Source: Parasitella parasitica
Taxonomy: Eukaryota; Mucoromycota; Mucoromycetes; Mucorales; Mucoraceae
Reading direction: 5' to 3'
Assembly: GCA_025201805.1 (NCBI GenBank)
Contig: MU619348.1
Location: forward strand, 66,927-108,837
Length of the DNA: 41,911 nt
The position numbers and the translations under genes were made by a program. Below are positions 10,299 to 21,100 of this stretch, piece by piece (position 1 is the first letter of the stretch; each line of letters opens with the position of its first letter). The notes under the pieces were generated by a model. The model saw only the letters and a list, made by a program, of their open reading frames with translations, did no database searches and was not told the DNA's origin.

Positions 10299-11378
10299 AT
10301 GGCAGCATCTTCCACAGCGACTGCGGCTACTACGAGCAGCGATAGCCTCAGCACAGACACACCTCGCTTGATTCTGCGAACCTACAAAGCTAGCGACCAT
10401 GACCATGTGGACCATTTGTTTTACAGCACATACTTTACACTGGTGCCGGAGGGCGTAAAGTGCAAGCTCAAATCCCCAGTATTCTGGGTTCTGTGGATAG
10501 CGTTTTATTCCTATCTGTTGGGGATTGTGCCAATCTTGCTGTCCGGCATGAATTTGCCCTCCTGGTCGTCCACCGCTCTCAAGGTATTCTTGACATTTGC
10601 ATGGGCCGTTGTGTCCTTTGCAAGCATTTTCGTCGTGACGGACAGATTCGAAGTGGTGGATAAAGTAGAACAAGCACGTCAAAACGATCTTAGCGACCCG
10701 GAGATATACTATTTAAATTGGATCAAAAAAGAAGTTCAGGTAGACGACAACAACGAGAAGGCTGGCAAGAAACGTGTCACCTTTGACAAGGATGCCAAAC
10801 CTGCAACCGAACTCGTACGTACTCAAAAGCCATTGGAAGAACAAGCTCCTTCTCATTTCTGGGTGCTCACTTTGGACAACAGACCATGTGGCATGGTAGG
10901 ATTGGCTCATTTCAAGGAACAGTTGAAGAGCAACAGACCATTGCAACCTCCCGCCTGGAAATTACTCGCAGCATCAGCTTTAGCTAGATATCGTTTGCCT
11001 GTGCCAGAGTCACTACGAGATCTGCACGCAAAAATGCCTACGCCTGTTTTTGCTGAGCCTCATGACCCCAAGAAAGCTTCATTACAACGTCTTGCCATCA
11101 AAAGTGACTACCAAGGATGCAATCTATCGACGTTACTGATTAATCGTGCCATGTCATGGGCTGCCGAAAAGGGCTTGGAAACTGTAGAGGCAAAAACAAA
11201 CGAATTGGAATCAAAGGCAGCGAGCATTTTGAGCGTTCAGCATGGATTCAAACTAGTTAAGACTGAAAAAAAGGGTTGGTTTGGCCAGTTTGAAAAGACT
11301 TGGGCTTGTGATGTGAAGGAATGGATGGGTGCTCATGAGGATGGTGCGAGCACTTACGCCAAGAAAGTAAACGGATAA
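10299..11378 (+). CDS. GNAT-family acetyltransferase with membrane insert
   Basis: Intronless, 359 residues. After a Ser/Thr/Ala-rich start comes TPRLILRTYKASDHDHV, the beta-1/alpha-1 start of a GNAT fold. Two hydrophobic segments follow (about residues 61-80 and 91-115), as in the NAT8/camello membrane-bound N-acetyltransferases. A charged linker (about 125-185) precedes the rest of the GNAT domain: FWVLTLDNRPCGMVGLAHF, then SLQRLAIKSDYQGCNLSTLL (an acetyl-CoA-binding Q-x-x-G-type loop in which the second Gly is not obvious), then the terminal GFKLVKTEKKGW. The likely role is acetylation of an amine substrate at the ER/Golgi membrane; substrate unknown. The gene lies only 162 bp after PSF3 on the same strand and has an AATAAA at 11419-11424. 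Confidence 0.75.
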   Translation: MAASSTATAATTSSDSLSTDTPRLILRTYKASDHDHVDHLFYSTYFTLVPEGVKCKLKSPVFWVLWIAFYSYLLGIVPILLSGMNLPSWSSTALKVFLTFAWAVVSFASIFVVTDRFEVVDKVEQARQNDLSDPEIYYLNWIKKEVQVDDNNEKAGKKRVTFDKDAKPATELVRTQKPLEEQAPSHFWVLTLDNRPCGMVGLAHFKEQLKSNRPLQPPAWKLLAASALARYRLPVPESLRDLHAKMPTPVFAEPHDPKKASLQRLAIKSDYQGCNLSTLLINRAMSWAAEKGLETVEAKTNELESKAASILSVQHGFKLVKTEKKGWFGQFEKTWACDVKEWMGAHEDGASTYAKKVNG

Positions 11379-11620
11379 CTATAGTATAACCGAATCTGAA
11401 TGATTTTCTGTACATATCAATAAAAAGTGGAGAGGGGTATTTCCCAAAAGCAATGATTTCAGAACTCTTTTCTCATGTCCAGCATGGATATATCGGCCGG
11501 TATAATTTGTTTCCGCAGATATTGTAAGTGTGATTTGTTGTGAATAAAAAATGCAAGGGTTTTTAATAATGAAGATTAAGCGTAAGTAGTAATTATGAAT
11601 ATGACGAATGAATATGTACA

Positions 11621-13840
11621 TCAAGTCTTTTTCTTCTTCTTTTGAACAGAATTCATAGCAGAAGCAAGACTTGTAACAATCTGGTGTGCCTTGATCAAAT
11701 TATTATAATCAGGATGATTGGGTTGGGTGTGTTTCAGTAAATCTATTCAAGAATAGTAGACGTCAATTGCATGTAAATGTACACCATAGACAGCATATTT
11801 ACCCGCAAGCAGCAATCCATAACGAGCAACCCGCTGAACGGGAATGATCAAGTAGTCTTGCATTGAGAATTGGCTAGTCTCTTTTCGAGTTTGTAAGCGC
11901 TATAAAAGAGGGTTTAGTAATCATCCGAGGATACTGAGTTTGTTACACCCCACCTGTCGGTACTTGACATATCCTTCCCGGTGCTCTGTGTTATCCAAAT
12001 GTTTTCGATTGCCCTTGTAGTCCAAAGCACAGCGCAAAAACACAACAAGGTCTTCGGCCATGTCTACAAGAATGCTGCCTAGTTGCAAATTGTTGCAGTC
12101 AACGTTGCTGCATGTGTCTGCATGATCTGCTGGGGGGTTCGGGGTGGTGGAAACTACCTTGTTGACATAGTTTAGCTGAAAATGACGGAGGCGGTTGATC
12201 AGTTTCGCCGAAAATTGCATCAAATCAAACAGGTTGGCAAATATGTCTGCATCTTCGGCTTTGGCAAATGTCGACTCTTTGTTCAATGAGTAAACCAGAG
12301 CGTCGTAAAAGACCTATTTGGTGTATTGTGTCAATTATTAATATAGTATGCCATATACGGATGAAACTCACGATTTTGGTGTAATACAATTGATTCCAAA
12401 AATTAACCTCTGTAGTAAAGAATTCTCGTAGAATGAATCTACGAGTCAGTTGATATCTTTCGAGCTTGTCAGAAGACTATAAAAAATTCGGGACGGATTA
12501 GTGAATTGCTCTTATATATATAAATATATATATAAAAGCGCAAATAAACGTACCAGTTCCCTCAGAAAGCCAGAGCTAATAGCAGGCGGCCGCTGGATTT
12601 GTTCTTCCAGTGCATGATGCCATGTCATTAAAGCCTTGGCTTCACGCTTCCAGCTAGTTTTGCGATGGAGCTGGTATTTCCTTGGCTTGACAATGGCGAA
12701 TTCCAAAATAGGTTCTCTAGTAACGGGATCAAAGACGTTGGGTATATACAAATACTTGAGACTATCTTCACAGAAGGACGAATAAAGCGGGTTTGTTTGT
12801 ACAACTTCACCATTCACGGCTGCTTCTGCTGCACGAGCTTTTGCTTTTTGGCATGTCTTGAAAGCAGGCTTTTTATCGACGGGATGCGTATACTTTTTCA
12901 GCACAGACATGTGTCGAGTGTGCTGCTCGGTAATTGAAATGATGTCGTTTTCAATCAATGTCTTGGAAGACAAAGTGCTGTCACTGCTCAAGGACAAAGT
13001 ATCGTATGTGGGACAGCTGGAACGACGTCTCACACGTAAAGTAGGAGGGCTACCAGCAGAGTTGTTATCGGTACTTGAAGTACTGGGGATAGATGTCAAA
13101 CCAACAAGTGTAACATCAGAATTGCGATCAATGGAATCGGACGGACTATTAGACTGTAAAGGCTTGATGTTGGTGCTGATCGCCTCTGAATCAGAATGGT
13201 AATCTTCTACAGGAATGCTACGACTGCTAGTACTGCTTGGACGACGAAAATCATCGTAAAAATTGTGGTTGCTCAGAGAATGACGTTTTTTGCGGTTGAA
13301 CAACGGTTTGGCGTCATTGAGCTCCCATGGCGGCGGAGACACTGGAGCCTCAGGAGACCAATTGACGAGTGAAGGCATGATACGTTCAGGTGCAGTGGGT
13401 GTGTAATGCTCTTCTTGCTTATGAGCTGTCATTGCAATTGACGCTGCAGCGGTAGTCGACGAGGCATTGCCCTGAGAGTTGTTTCTTTTATGGAAAGGTA
13501 AATGGAATTTCTTGAAAGGTGAGGATGAGTCGTCAGTAAGATTCTCCACACTACTGCTAGTGCTACTGCCGGTAATCGTAGGGCTACTGGCTTTTCTCTG
13601 CAGCAATGAAGCTAAACCGACAAACGTCGAATGATGATGCTGCAGCTGAGGCACTGATGACGAAGAAGAAAGAGTAGGCAGACTATTTTGTTTTGAGGGC
13701 TTTGCATGAGCGGGGGCATCGGATTTGTGCGTAAGCAGCTGATGCCATCCCTTTTTCTTTTTGTTGAAGGATGTATTTATCGATAAATTTGGCCGATGTT
13801 GAGTTTTTAAACTATCGTCATGTTGCTGTATTGTTTGCAT
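11621..13840 (-). CDS. RhoGEF (DH domain) protein without PH domain
   Basis: Five exons (13840-12554, 12476-12372, 12313-11954, 11899-11803, 11742-11621) give 656 residues; all phases agree. Residues 1 to about 400 are Ser/Thr-rich and probably disordered, with basic patches. The C-terminal 250 residues match a Dbl-homology domain: RRFILREFFTTEVNFWNQL (CR1), a middle with LGSILVDMAEDLVVFLR, VKYRQ, and SMQDYLIIPVQRVARYGLLL (CR3, the helix carrying IxPxQR), then DLLKHTQPNHPDY. The protein stops about 30 residues after CR3, so the PH domain usual in Dbl proteins is absent. Expected role: GDP-GTP exchange on a Rho/Cdc42-type GTPase. The ATG at 13840 is preferred to 13903, because the longer start would sit directly at a TATA-like element and code a pyrimidine-tract-derived Phe/Leu stretch. 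Confidence 0.82.
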
Positions 13841-13906
13841 CTTTTCAACTATGATGATGTGAAAAAGGAAGAGGAAGAGAAAAGAGTTTTTTTCTTTTGG
13901 CATCGG

Positions 13907-13913
13907 TTATAAA
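13907..13913 (-). promoter_or_regulatory. TATA-like element of RhoGEF gene
   Basis: TTTATAA on the minus strand about 70 nt upstream of the ATG at 13840, followed by a CT-rich leader. It decides against the in-frame ATG at 13903. Confidence 0.4.
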
Positions 13914-14208
13914 TGTCTCTCTTGGAGCCGGCTAATTGGTTCCAAGACGTCCAGGTTTCGTCCCAAGTAGTGCTACGGTTAGCAGAAAAAATTTTCATCC
14001 CAACCCAACCAGAATAGCCTCGATCGTAAACAAGGCCAATAGCCTAAACACAGTGTTTTACAGTATCGTCAGCAAGTATAAAAATAGTAATATTATCAGA
14101 AAACGCTAGTAAACAGATCAACGGCAATTTGGGTTATTGAACGATCGTCTGTTTCAACATGGCACTTTTCCTTTGAGTAATAACCTATCACTCTGACATT
14201 CTCGTTGA

Positions 14209-14213
<5 letters not shown>

Positions 14214-14290
<77 letters not shown>
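14214..14290. repeat. 77-nt uninterrupted T tract
   Basis: An unbroken run of 77 T residues. Other long T or A runs in the window are about 10-25 nt. Length in the assembly may be imprecise. Confidence 0.9.
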
Positions 14291-14291
<1 letters not shown>

Positions 14292-15026
14292 AACGCTTAT
14301 GCAGGTTTCTCATTTAGTGTTACTTTGGCAACAATGTTCCCCATATTTTCTAAATACTTGTAAAAAATCGTAGATCCGTAAATGGATTTGTTTGAGATTA
14401 CCAATTTCGGTTTACATATTTCCAAATGTCATACCCTCGGCCAGATGATTACTAACTATCAACAAGTCATTTTTATTTTATTTTTTATTTTTTATTTTTT
14501 ATTTTTTTCAGTGTCATATGTCGTATGAATGTATCACGACTCTTTATTACAGAGGGTTTTTGCCCACATAAATACTAGCTATCCTCCTTAAGAAAACAGC
14601 AGAATAGAGCCATGACTTGTAATAGACACGTAAACAATGGAGCCTGATTATAATGTGACACTATTGAGTCCGCCATCACTTTTTTCCTAATTTGCCCGCT
14701 ATGCAATGTTGCTTGGTTGATCAAAATCATTATTGGGCATGAAAAAAATCAAAGACTGCAAAGAAGAGACAGATCGAAGGATATGTTGTTATTCCAGAAG
14801 TCTATGCAGTATCCCGGGATTAAAACTTGTGTATTCTCCTACCTTGTCTTCTGAGCTTGGCTCAATCGACCATTTTGGTCCCGTAGCAAAGAGTGAGGCT
14901 GTAAGTGCCATAATTTTTTTGCAGGAAGAGACACTATTAAAACGAATTACGGGAAACAAGGTCTCAGTCCGCATTCTTTACAAGCGCAGTAACAAGTGCT
15001 CGTGGAAGAGATCAGAATAATAGTTA

Positions 15027-15048
15027 TTTTTTTTTTTTTTTTTTTTTT
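15027..15048. repeat. 22-nt T tract
   Basis: An unbroken run of 22 T residues just before the degenerate 20-bp array. On the minus strand it is an A tail-like tract, but no retroposon body or target duplication is visible. Confidence 0.85.
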
Positions 15049-15075
15049 ATAAATCAAACAAGATGGAAAAGGTAT

Positions 15076-15247
15076 AGGTTAAATGATCATGGTCTAAGGC
15101 TATTGGAATTTAACTCAGGTCAAGTTATTGGGTCAAGGTTAATGGGGACAATTTGAGGCTAATGGCAGAGCCCAGGCTAGTGCAATTGAATCGAGGATAA
15201 TGCGGTTGAGCCCTGGTTAATGCAATTAAATTTCAGGTTAAACAACG
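15076..15247. repeat. Degenerate tandem array, about 20-bp period
   Basis: The motif AGGYTAATG (variants AGGTTAAAT, AGGCTATTG, AGGCTAGTG, AGGATAATG, TGGTTAATG) recurs with starts near 15076, 15097, 15117, 15136, 15156, 15174, 15194, 15214 and 15235. Spacing is 18-21 bp, about two helical turns. Between cores, sequences such as CAATTGA and GAGCCC also recur in several units. The spacing is far more regular than the sequence. Confidence 0.75.
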
Positions 15248-15851
15248 ATCCTCCTTTTTTTTTTTAATAAAATTTTGGTATCAAAGAACTATGTAAGCGA
15301 CTAAAACGTAACAGCTTTGCTTGTAGTAGTTTGACCAAGGTGCAAGCGGAGCATAATCCGACATACGGTTGCAATTGTGAGAATTGATGCTATGCTACGA
15401 TTTTGCGACGGCAAGTTCGTTTGGTTACCGAGCCAATGGTTTGGGATAGAGGTCTGTTTAGCCGTGTGCATCCGTTTGTTTGTTTCGGAAGGCGGCCAAA
15501 TGAAAAGTTTGCAAACACGAAAACAAAAACAAACTCAGTGATGTTACTCTTCAAGGCGGGGGGACAGATGCATGAAACTCGATGAATATAGTTTGTTTGC
15601 TTGTCTGCCATGCTTGTGTTCCGCGAAGTCGATATTTCATTTAAAACTAGTCGCTACCAAGTCAACAACGATCTTTTATTTGAAAAATGATAATAAACTG
15701 TACACAATGAACCAAAAGGTATATATATTTATAACAAACATACGATACTGGACGCATATATATATATATATGTATATATTGCATTGCTTATCAAAAGTAA
15801 CACTAACAGTATATATCGCGATCAGCAGATTGTTTATCCTTGAAACTCTCA

Positions 15852-16559
15852 CTACAAACCGCAACAAAACAACTGTTTGAGGCTAAACTTAAACTTGCGA
15901 AGAGACGGTTGCAAATAAACTCTGCGGAATATTCGCGCCTTCGATGCTTGGCTCATCAAGTATTCAGCAGCCCAATGGTCTTCACAGAGACCCAAAGGGA
16001 TGCCAAAGTAGGCCTCACATGCACGTTCCAGATCTTCAATATCGTGCTGTAGTATCGTTCTCTTTTCATCCCAACCTGTGTAGTTCTTTTCCTCTGGGAT
16101 GTAGTACCTGAAACTAGCATTGCTTTTGTTCTGATACTGTTGCTGAGATAGCCATGTAATACCGTCCTCAAACCAAGCAAGTTCTTCTTGCTTGGTGATT
16201 TCGCAATGCTGTTTCAGTACCACTGATCGGATCACATCCATCGTTATAGGGATGTAGTACAGTTCACCTGTGGATTCAACGTGGTAGGTGGGCCTTTGGA
16301 TCAGTCCCTTGTCTGAATAGTTGAGTCTATAGCTGCAATGTTCAGTGGACGATATGGATGGTGTGGATGAGGCGGATATCTTGATTTGCTCTAGTTTTTG
16401 CTTGTATTTTCCAAATTGCTTGCTGATTGATTCTTTGGAGATCTTTTTATAATGTGGTAATTCTTCGTAGTCTACAAGATAGTCGTCGTCGTGCACTGCA
16501 GGCGTCGTGTTCTTTTTGGCACTGAATCTGCAATAGAGAGTCTTGATTGACTTGGCCAT
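15852..16559 (-). CDS. Orphan protein, 235 aa, CaaX-like end
   Basis: Single-exon frame, 235 residues, starting MAKSIKTLYCRFSAKK. I do not recognise the family. The N-terminal third is polar with an acidic patch (DDDYLVDYEELPHY), followed by a Lys-rich helix (SISKQFGKYKQKLEQIK). The C-terminal half has well-ordered, aromatic-rich sequence (GELYYIPITMDVIRSVV, ELAWFEDGITWLSQQQYQ, YFGIPLGLCEDHWAAEYL). It ends LKQLFCCGL; the last four residues (CCGL) fit the shape of a CaaX box with Leu at the last position (geranylgeranyl type), though this is inference from four residues. No signal peptide or membrane span. A TATATAA on the minus strand about 85 nt upstream of 16559 supports the start; the frame continues upstream without an ATG. 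Confidence 0.65.
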   Translation of the reverse strand: MAKSIKTLYCRFSAKKNTTPAVHDDDYLVDYEELPHYKKISKESISKQFGKYKQKLEQIKISASSTPSISSTEHCSYRLNYSDKGLIQRPTYHVESTGELYYIPITMDVIRSVVLKQHCEITKQEELAWFEDGITWLSQQQYQNKSNASFRYYIPEEKNYTGWDEKRTILQHDIEDLERACEAYFGIPLGLCEDHWAAEYLMSQASKARIFRRVYLQPSLRKFKFSLKQLFCCGL

Positions 16560-16641
16560 TTTGAATTTTTTTTCTAATGTTTTGGTGTATTGCACAGAAG
16601 AAGACGAAGAAGAAAGCAAGAATTCAGCCCACCATAAACAG

Positions 16642-16649
16642 TTTATATA
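16642..16649 (-). promoter_or_regulatory. TATA box of 235-aa orphan gene
   Basis: TATATAAA on the minus strand, 83-90 nt upstream of the ATG at 16559. Confidence 0.5.
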
Positions 16650-18109
16650 GTGATAAATATAAACAAAGCCTCATTCCATCGCTTTCTGCGTACTTAACAG
16701 ATGTCAATTCCTTATCGAGTAACTTGTAACACGGCCTAATTAATGATTTGTCTTGTTCTTTTTTTGGTTGCAGGAGACAGGGAAGAATGTCAATTGCCCT
16801 TTCTTTTTTTTTTAATTTAAAGGGGGGCCTTTGTTACTAATTTAAAGCTGCAGCGACAATAAAATGGATACAATGCGACCAAAAAATAGATAATACATGT
16901 GGCTCATTGTATACTCGATTTTTGCAGCCATACACTATATAGATTACTTGGCTGAAAATAACTTTTTTCTTTTTTTTTTCTATTTCAAAACTGGACAAAG
17001 CCAGTGCTACAACGAATTCCTGTGGCGGGCGAGCAGTATGTAACCACTGAATTTAATATTGTGACATTAAAAGAAGCGCGATATTCATGTAGCCAGTTGC
17101 ATGAAAAAGCCGTGGCTGTATGAATTACTATGTTTATTGCTTCCGTTAACGCCGAGAGCAATCCCAGAGTTGCTGTTACTCTTGAAGAAGGTGCTTGGTT
17201 ATTGTTCGAAATTTTCCTCTTACAATTCTATCGAGGACATGCAGACTCATCATCCATTTCTTCGCTTTGAGCTATTGCTTTGTATTTGAAACTGACATTT
17301 AAGGCCATTTCTTGGGAAGGTATTTTTGTAATGGTAAACCATCATTTTCCGTCGCAACAGTTTGTCTTGTGTGTAACTGTATTTGCACTGGGTTACATAT
17401 CAAGGATATTTATTTTGTTCATAAATCATACCTTTGATGATATGTGCTTTAATGCGTTCTTCATCAAAAATTAACAGATTAAACCAAATTATCAACTGCC
17501 TAGCTCTTTTGCATGAGGCATGATATAGATGTGGTATATGATGCAAGTAGGTGGCTATAAACATTTGTTCCAATGGATGTTTGAGCATATGCAATGTGAA
17601 TTGGCTGTGCATGTGGCACAAGATGTTACTGCAGTACATTCATACTATATGATTGCATATACTGTTGAAGGAGGTTATTGAGTTTGACAGGTTCATTACA
17701 AAGCAATGCCAGATGTCCCATTTCAAGCCTTTTCTGTGCACTGAAGTGAAGACGCATTTGTAATTAATTAATTAATTAATTAATTAAACACCATAGCGAG
17801 CGATCTTAAATAGCAATTAGAGCCCCCCATATTTCCATGTCATTCAAGTGAATATGCGTTAACAAAGCTACGATGAAAAGTGAGATTATACCAAAATTTG
17901 GCATCCGAGTGAGCAAGATAGTTCTCGATGAGTTTCCCTCTTCTGGTCGTCCATTGCCAGAGTACCGTACACACTCGAATGTTAAATAGGGGATCATGTT
18001 TGATTGGATGCTGGTGACTAGTAATGATGTCTTCTCTTGGATTCCTAAACACTTTGCTCTTCTTTCCTTTTGCACACCTGTTCATTTGACATTGAAGAAA
18101 AAAGTGATA
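16650..18109. other. Intergenic between divergent genes
   Basis: Divergent promoter region of the 235-aa orphan (minus) and the ABC transporter (plus). T-rich tracts occur at 16803-16813 and about 16963-16979, and a (TAAT)n microsatellite at about 17761-17787. Short frames (for example 17101-17289, plus) carry no recognised features. An in-frame upstream ATG for the transporter lies at 17996. Confidence 0.5.
17761..17787. repeat. (TAAT)n microsatellite
   Basis: About seven perfect TAAT/ATTA units, 27 bp. Confidence 0.85.
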
Positions 18110-21100
18110 ATGTCAATGGCCATATTTCGAGGGGGATTTTATCCCTTCCCGCCGTACATCAACGGATTCTCATATACGACCCCATTCTTTTTCATACCTA
18201 CGTGTCTACTTGCATTTGTAAGCGTAATTGGCCTCTGCCGCTACTTACATACAAAGCAAGAACCATGGCAAGATATCTCAAGCCCACTAGTATCGTCTGA
18301 CAGACGTCTCTCGCCCCTCTCCAAGCTGATTGTGTACATGTGCTGTTTAATATCCATGTCTTATCTGTTGGATTCTGCCGTAGTCGTCGCCCAAGTGTTT
18401 TTGCAGGGAGATTTGTCGACCATTTTGGTGTACTACATCGGCGCTTCCTGGCTTGCATGGACCATCAGTTTGTTATGCCTCATGGACGAATCTCACAAGT
18501 TTTCTAAATGGTACTGGCTGCAGTATGCTTTTTTCGCTTTAGCTACAATGGGCGAAACTATCATTGCATGGATGTGGACTGTTGGCATTTGTAAACCAAG
18601 ACCAGGTAAAAATTTGGCTGGATCTCTTTCTAGTAGAAGCATTGGCACTGATAGCGATTTCATAGGGACCATTTTTACTACATACGATTACATATTCTTG
18701 AGTATCTTTGTAGGTCGCTACTTTATGGAAGCGTCCGTCTTTGTGCTCTCCTTCATTCAACTCATGACAACTAAACGCCATATTCCAAACTCTGAAACTT
18801 CTCCTTTGCTTGCAAATAGAGCTAGCTATGGTGCAACGGCAAATGGCAGCAGCGACAGTACTGAGGTGATCACTACTAGCAAAGATGCCGCCAATCGCAG
18901 TGGATATCACGATTTCTGGCACAAAATTAGAAAAGTTATGCCTTACATTTGGCCCCACAACGACCGTAAATTGCAGAATTTGGTAGTCGTTTGCTTCTTG
19001 CTCATGCTTCTGGGCTTGATCATCAACGTATATACCCCATTGCAGATCGGTAGAGTCGTAGATCAGTTTAATAGAGAACCAGAGACATTTGCTTGGGCTG
19101 CTGTTTGTGCCTATGTTGCTTTCAAGTTCTTGCAAGGTGGCTCGGGGGTTATTCAAGCATTGCAGAACTGGTTATGGATTCCTATCGGCCAATTTACTAC
19201 CAGAGAAATCTCTGTAAAGTTGTTTGCCCATCTGCACAGCTTGTCATTACATTACCACATCAATCGCAAGACGGGCGAAGTATTGCGCATTGTAGACCGT
19301 GGCACCAACAGCATCGTTCAGCTGCTGTCTCAAATCGTATTCCAAATCTTTCCAGCTCTAGCCAACATATTGATCGCTGTGGTTGTTTTCTCAGTGCAGT
19401 TCTCCTTGCCGTTTGGCGTTATTGTGTTTGCCACCATGTCTCTCTATCTCTACACTACAATCACACTGACTGAATGGAGAAACTCATTTAGACGCAAAAT
19501 GAACGAGTTGGATAACTTTGCCAGAACAAAGGCTGTGGATTCGCTGCTCAACTTTGAAACTGTCAAATATTACAATGCAGAAGGATTTGAAGTCAGACGT
19601 TATGATAATGCGATCGTAGAATACCAAAAGGCTGATTACAAGAACTCTGTGTCACTCAATGTCCTCAATCTGGCCCAAAATGCCGTGATTACCGGTGGTT
19701 TATTGGCAGGATCGCTCTTGTTTGCGTATGAAGTTTCTTTGGGTAAACTCACTCCGGGTGATTTCGTTTCGTTCAATGTTTACATGATGCAGCTGTACAC
19801 ACCTTTGCATTTCTTTGGCACGTACTACCGTATGATCCAGCAGAACTTTATTGATATGGAAAAGATGTTTGACTTGTTCGATGTGGAAGAAACTGTCAAA
19901 GATGCAGAAGGAGCTGGCTCTCTCACTGTCATCGAGGGACATGTCAAGTTTGATAACGTCTGTTTTGCTTATGACAATAGGCAAACTGCCCTGAATGGCG
20001 TTTCATTTGACATCCCCAAGGGCGCCACCGTTGCGTTAGTTGGGCCATCTGGCGGCGGTAAATCTACAATACTACGCTTGCTGTTCCGGTTCTACGACCC
20101 TAATTCTGGCCATATTTACATTGATGGGCAAGATATTAGCCAAGTCAAACAAAGCTCATTGCGACAAAATATCGGCGTTGTGCCTCAAGATACGGTTCTC
20201 TTTAATGACACAATCATGTACAACATCCGCTATGGGCGCAATGATGCTTCTGATGAAGATGTGTATCGTGCCGCTAAAGCAGCACAGATTCACGATAAAA
20301 TCTTGACTTTCCCCGACGGATATGACACCAAGGTAGGTGAGCGAGGTCTTCGTCTTAGTGGCGGCGAGAAGCAACGCGTCGCTATTGCTAGAACTATTTT
20401 GAAAAACCCCCCTATTATCCTACTGGATGAGGCAACCAGTGCGTTGGATACTACCACAGAGCGCTTTATTCAAGAGGCTTTGTCCGATATGACCAAGGAT
20501 CGTACTACGTTAGTCATTGCTCATCGTTTATCGACCATCGTGAATGCAGATTTGATTTTGGTTGTGAAAGATGGAAAGGTAGTTGAGAGCGGTAGTCACG
20601 AAGCATTAATTCAGGGCGCCGTTTCTGGGCAAAACGAAGGAATTTATCATGAGATGTGGCAAAAGCAGTTGGATGATCACCATGACTTGAGCCAAACTGC
20701 CAGTGGCGATGCAACACCGAAAATTTTGGAGGAGGGCGCTACAACCTCTGTTGCTGAAGAGCCTGTCAAGGTAACCATCACAGAGCCTACCGAGGAAGAG
20801 GCTACCAAGGAAAGAGAGATTCTGCAGGAAATCGGATCGAGCACAACTGCAAACCAAAACGAACCCACCACTAGTATTGATATTGAATCAGCCGAACCAA
20901 GCAAAATTGACACAAACGTAGAAGAACCAGAAGCTAGTAAGGACAAGAAAAAACAGCTCAAGATTGACACTACAACTTCAGCTGAGGAAGATGACACCAC
21001 AGAAAGTAGCAGCGGTGGTGAGAATAAAGTCATCAAAGATAGAGACATTTCCATGACGCCTGTTGACGAAGACCAAAAGCCTTCTTCTTCTGCAAAGCCT

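Larger units (their letters stand above)
13914..15851. other. Repeat-rich intergenic stretch
   Basis: Nearly 2 kb between the divergent start region of the RhoGEF and the 3' end of the next gene. It holds the 77-T tract, a T/A-rich imperfect repeat (14467-14507, units like TTTTTTA), a 22-T tract (15027-15048) and a degenerate array of about 20-bp period. Frames at 14739-15020 (plus) and 14789-14974 (minus) overlap each other and show no family motif. Confidence 0.6.

Noticed and set aside
13841-13903. 21-residue N-terminal extension of the RhoGEF
   Set aside because: It would start beside a TATA-like element and encode a Phe/Leu run from a pyrimidine-rich leader.
14733-15020. Overlapping frames on both strands (95 and 61 codons)
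   Set aside because: They overlap each other in a repeat-rich spacer and neither shows a motif; at most one could be real and nothing favours either.
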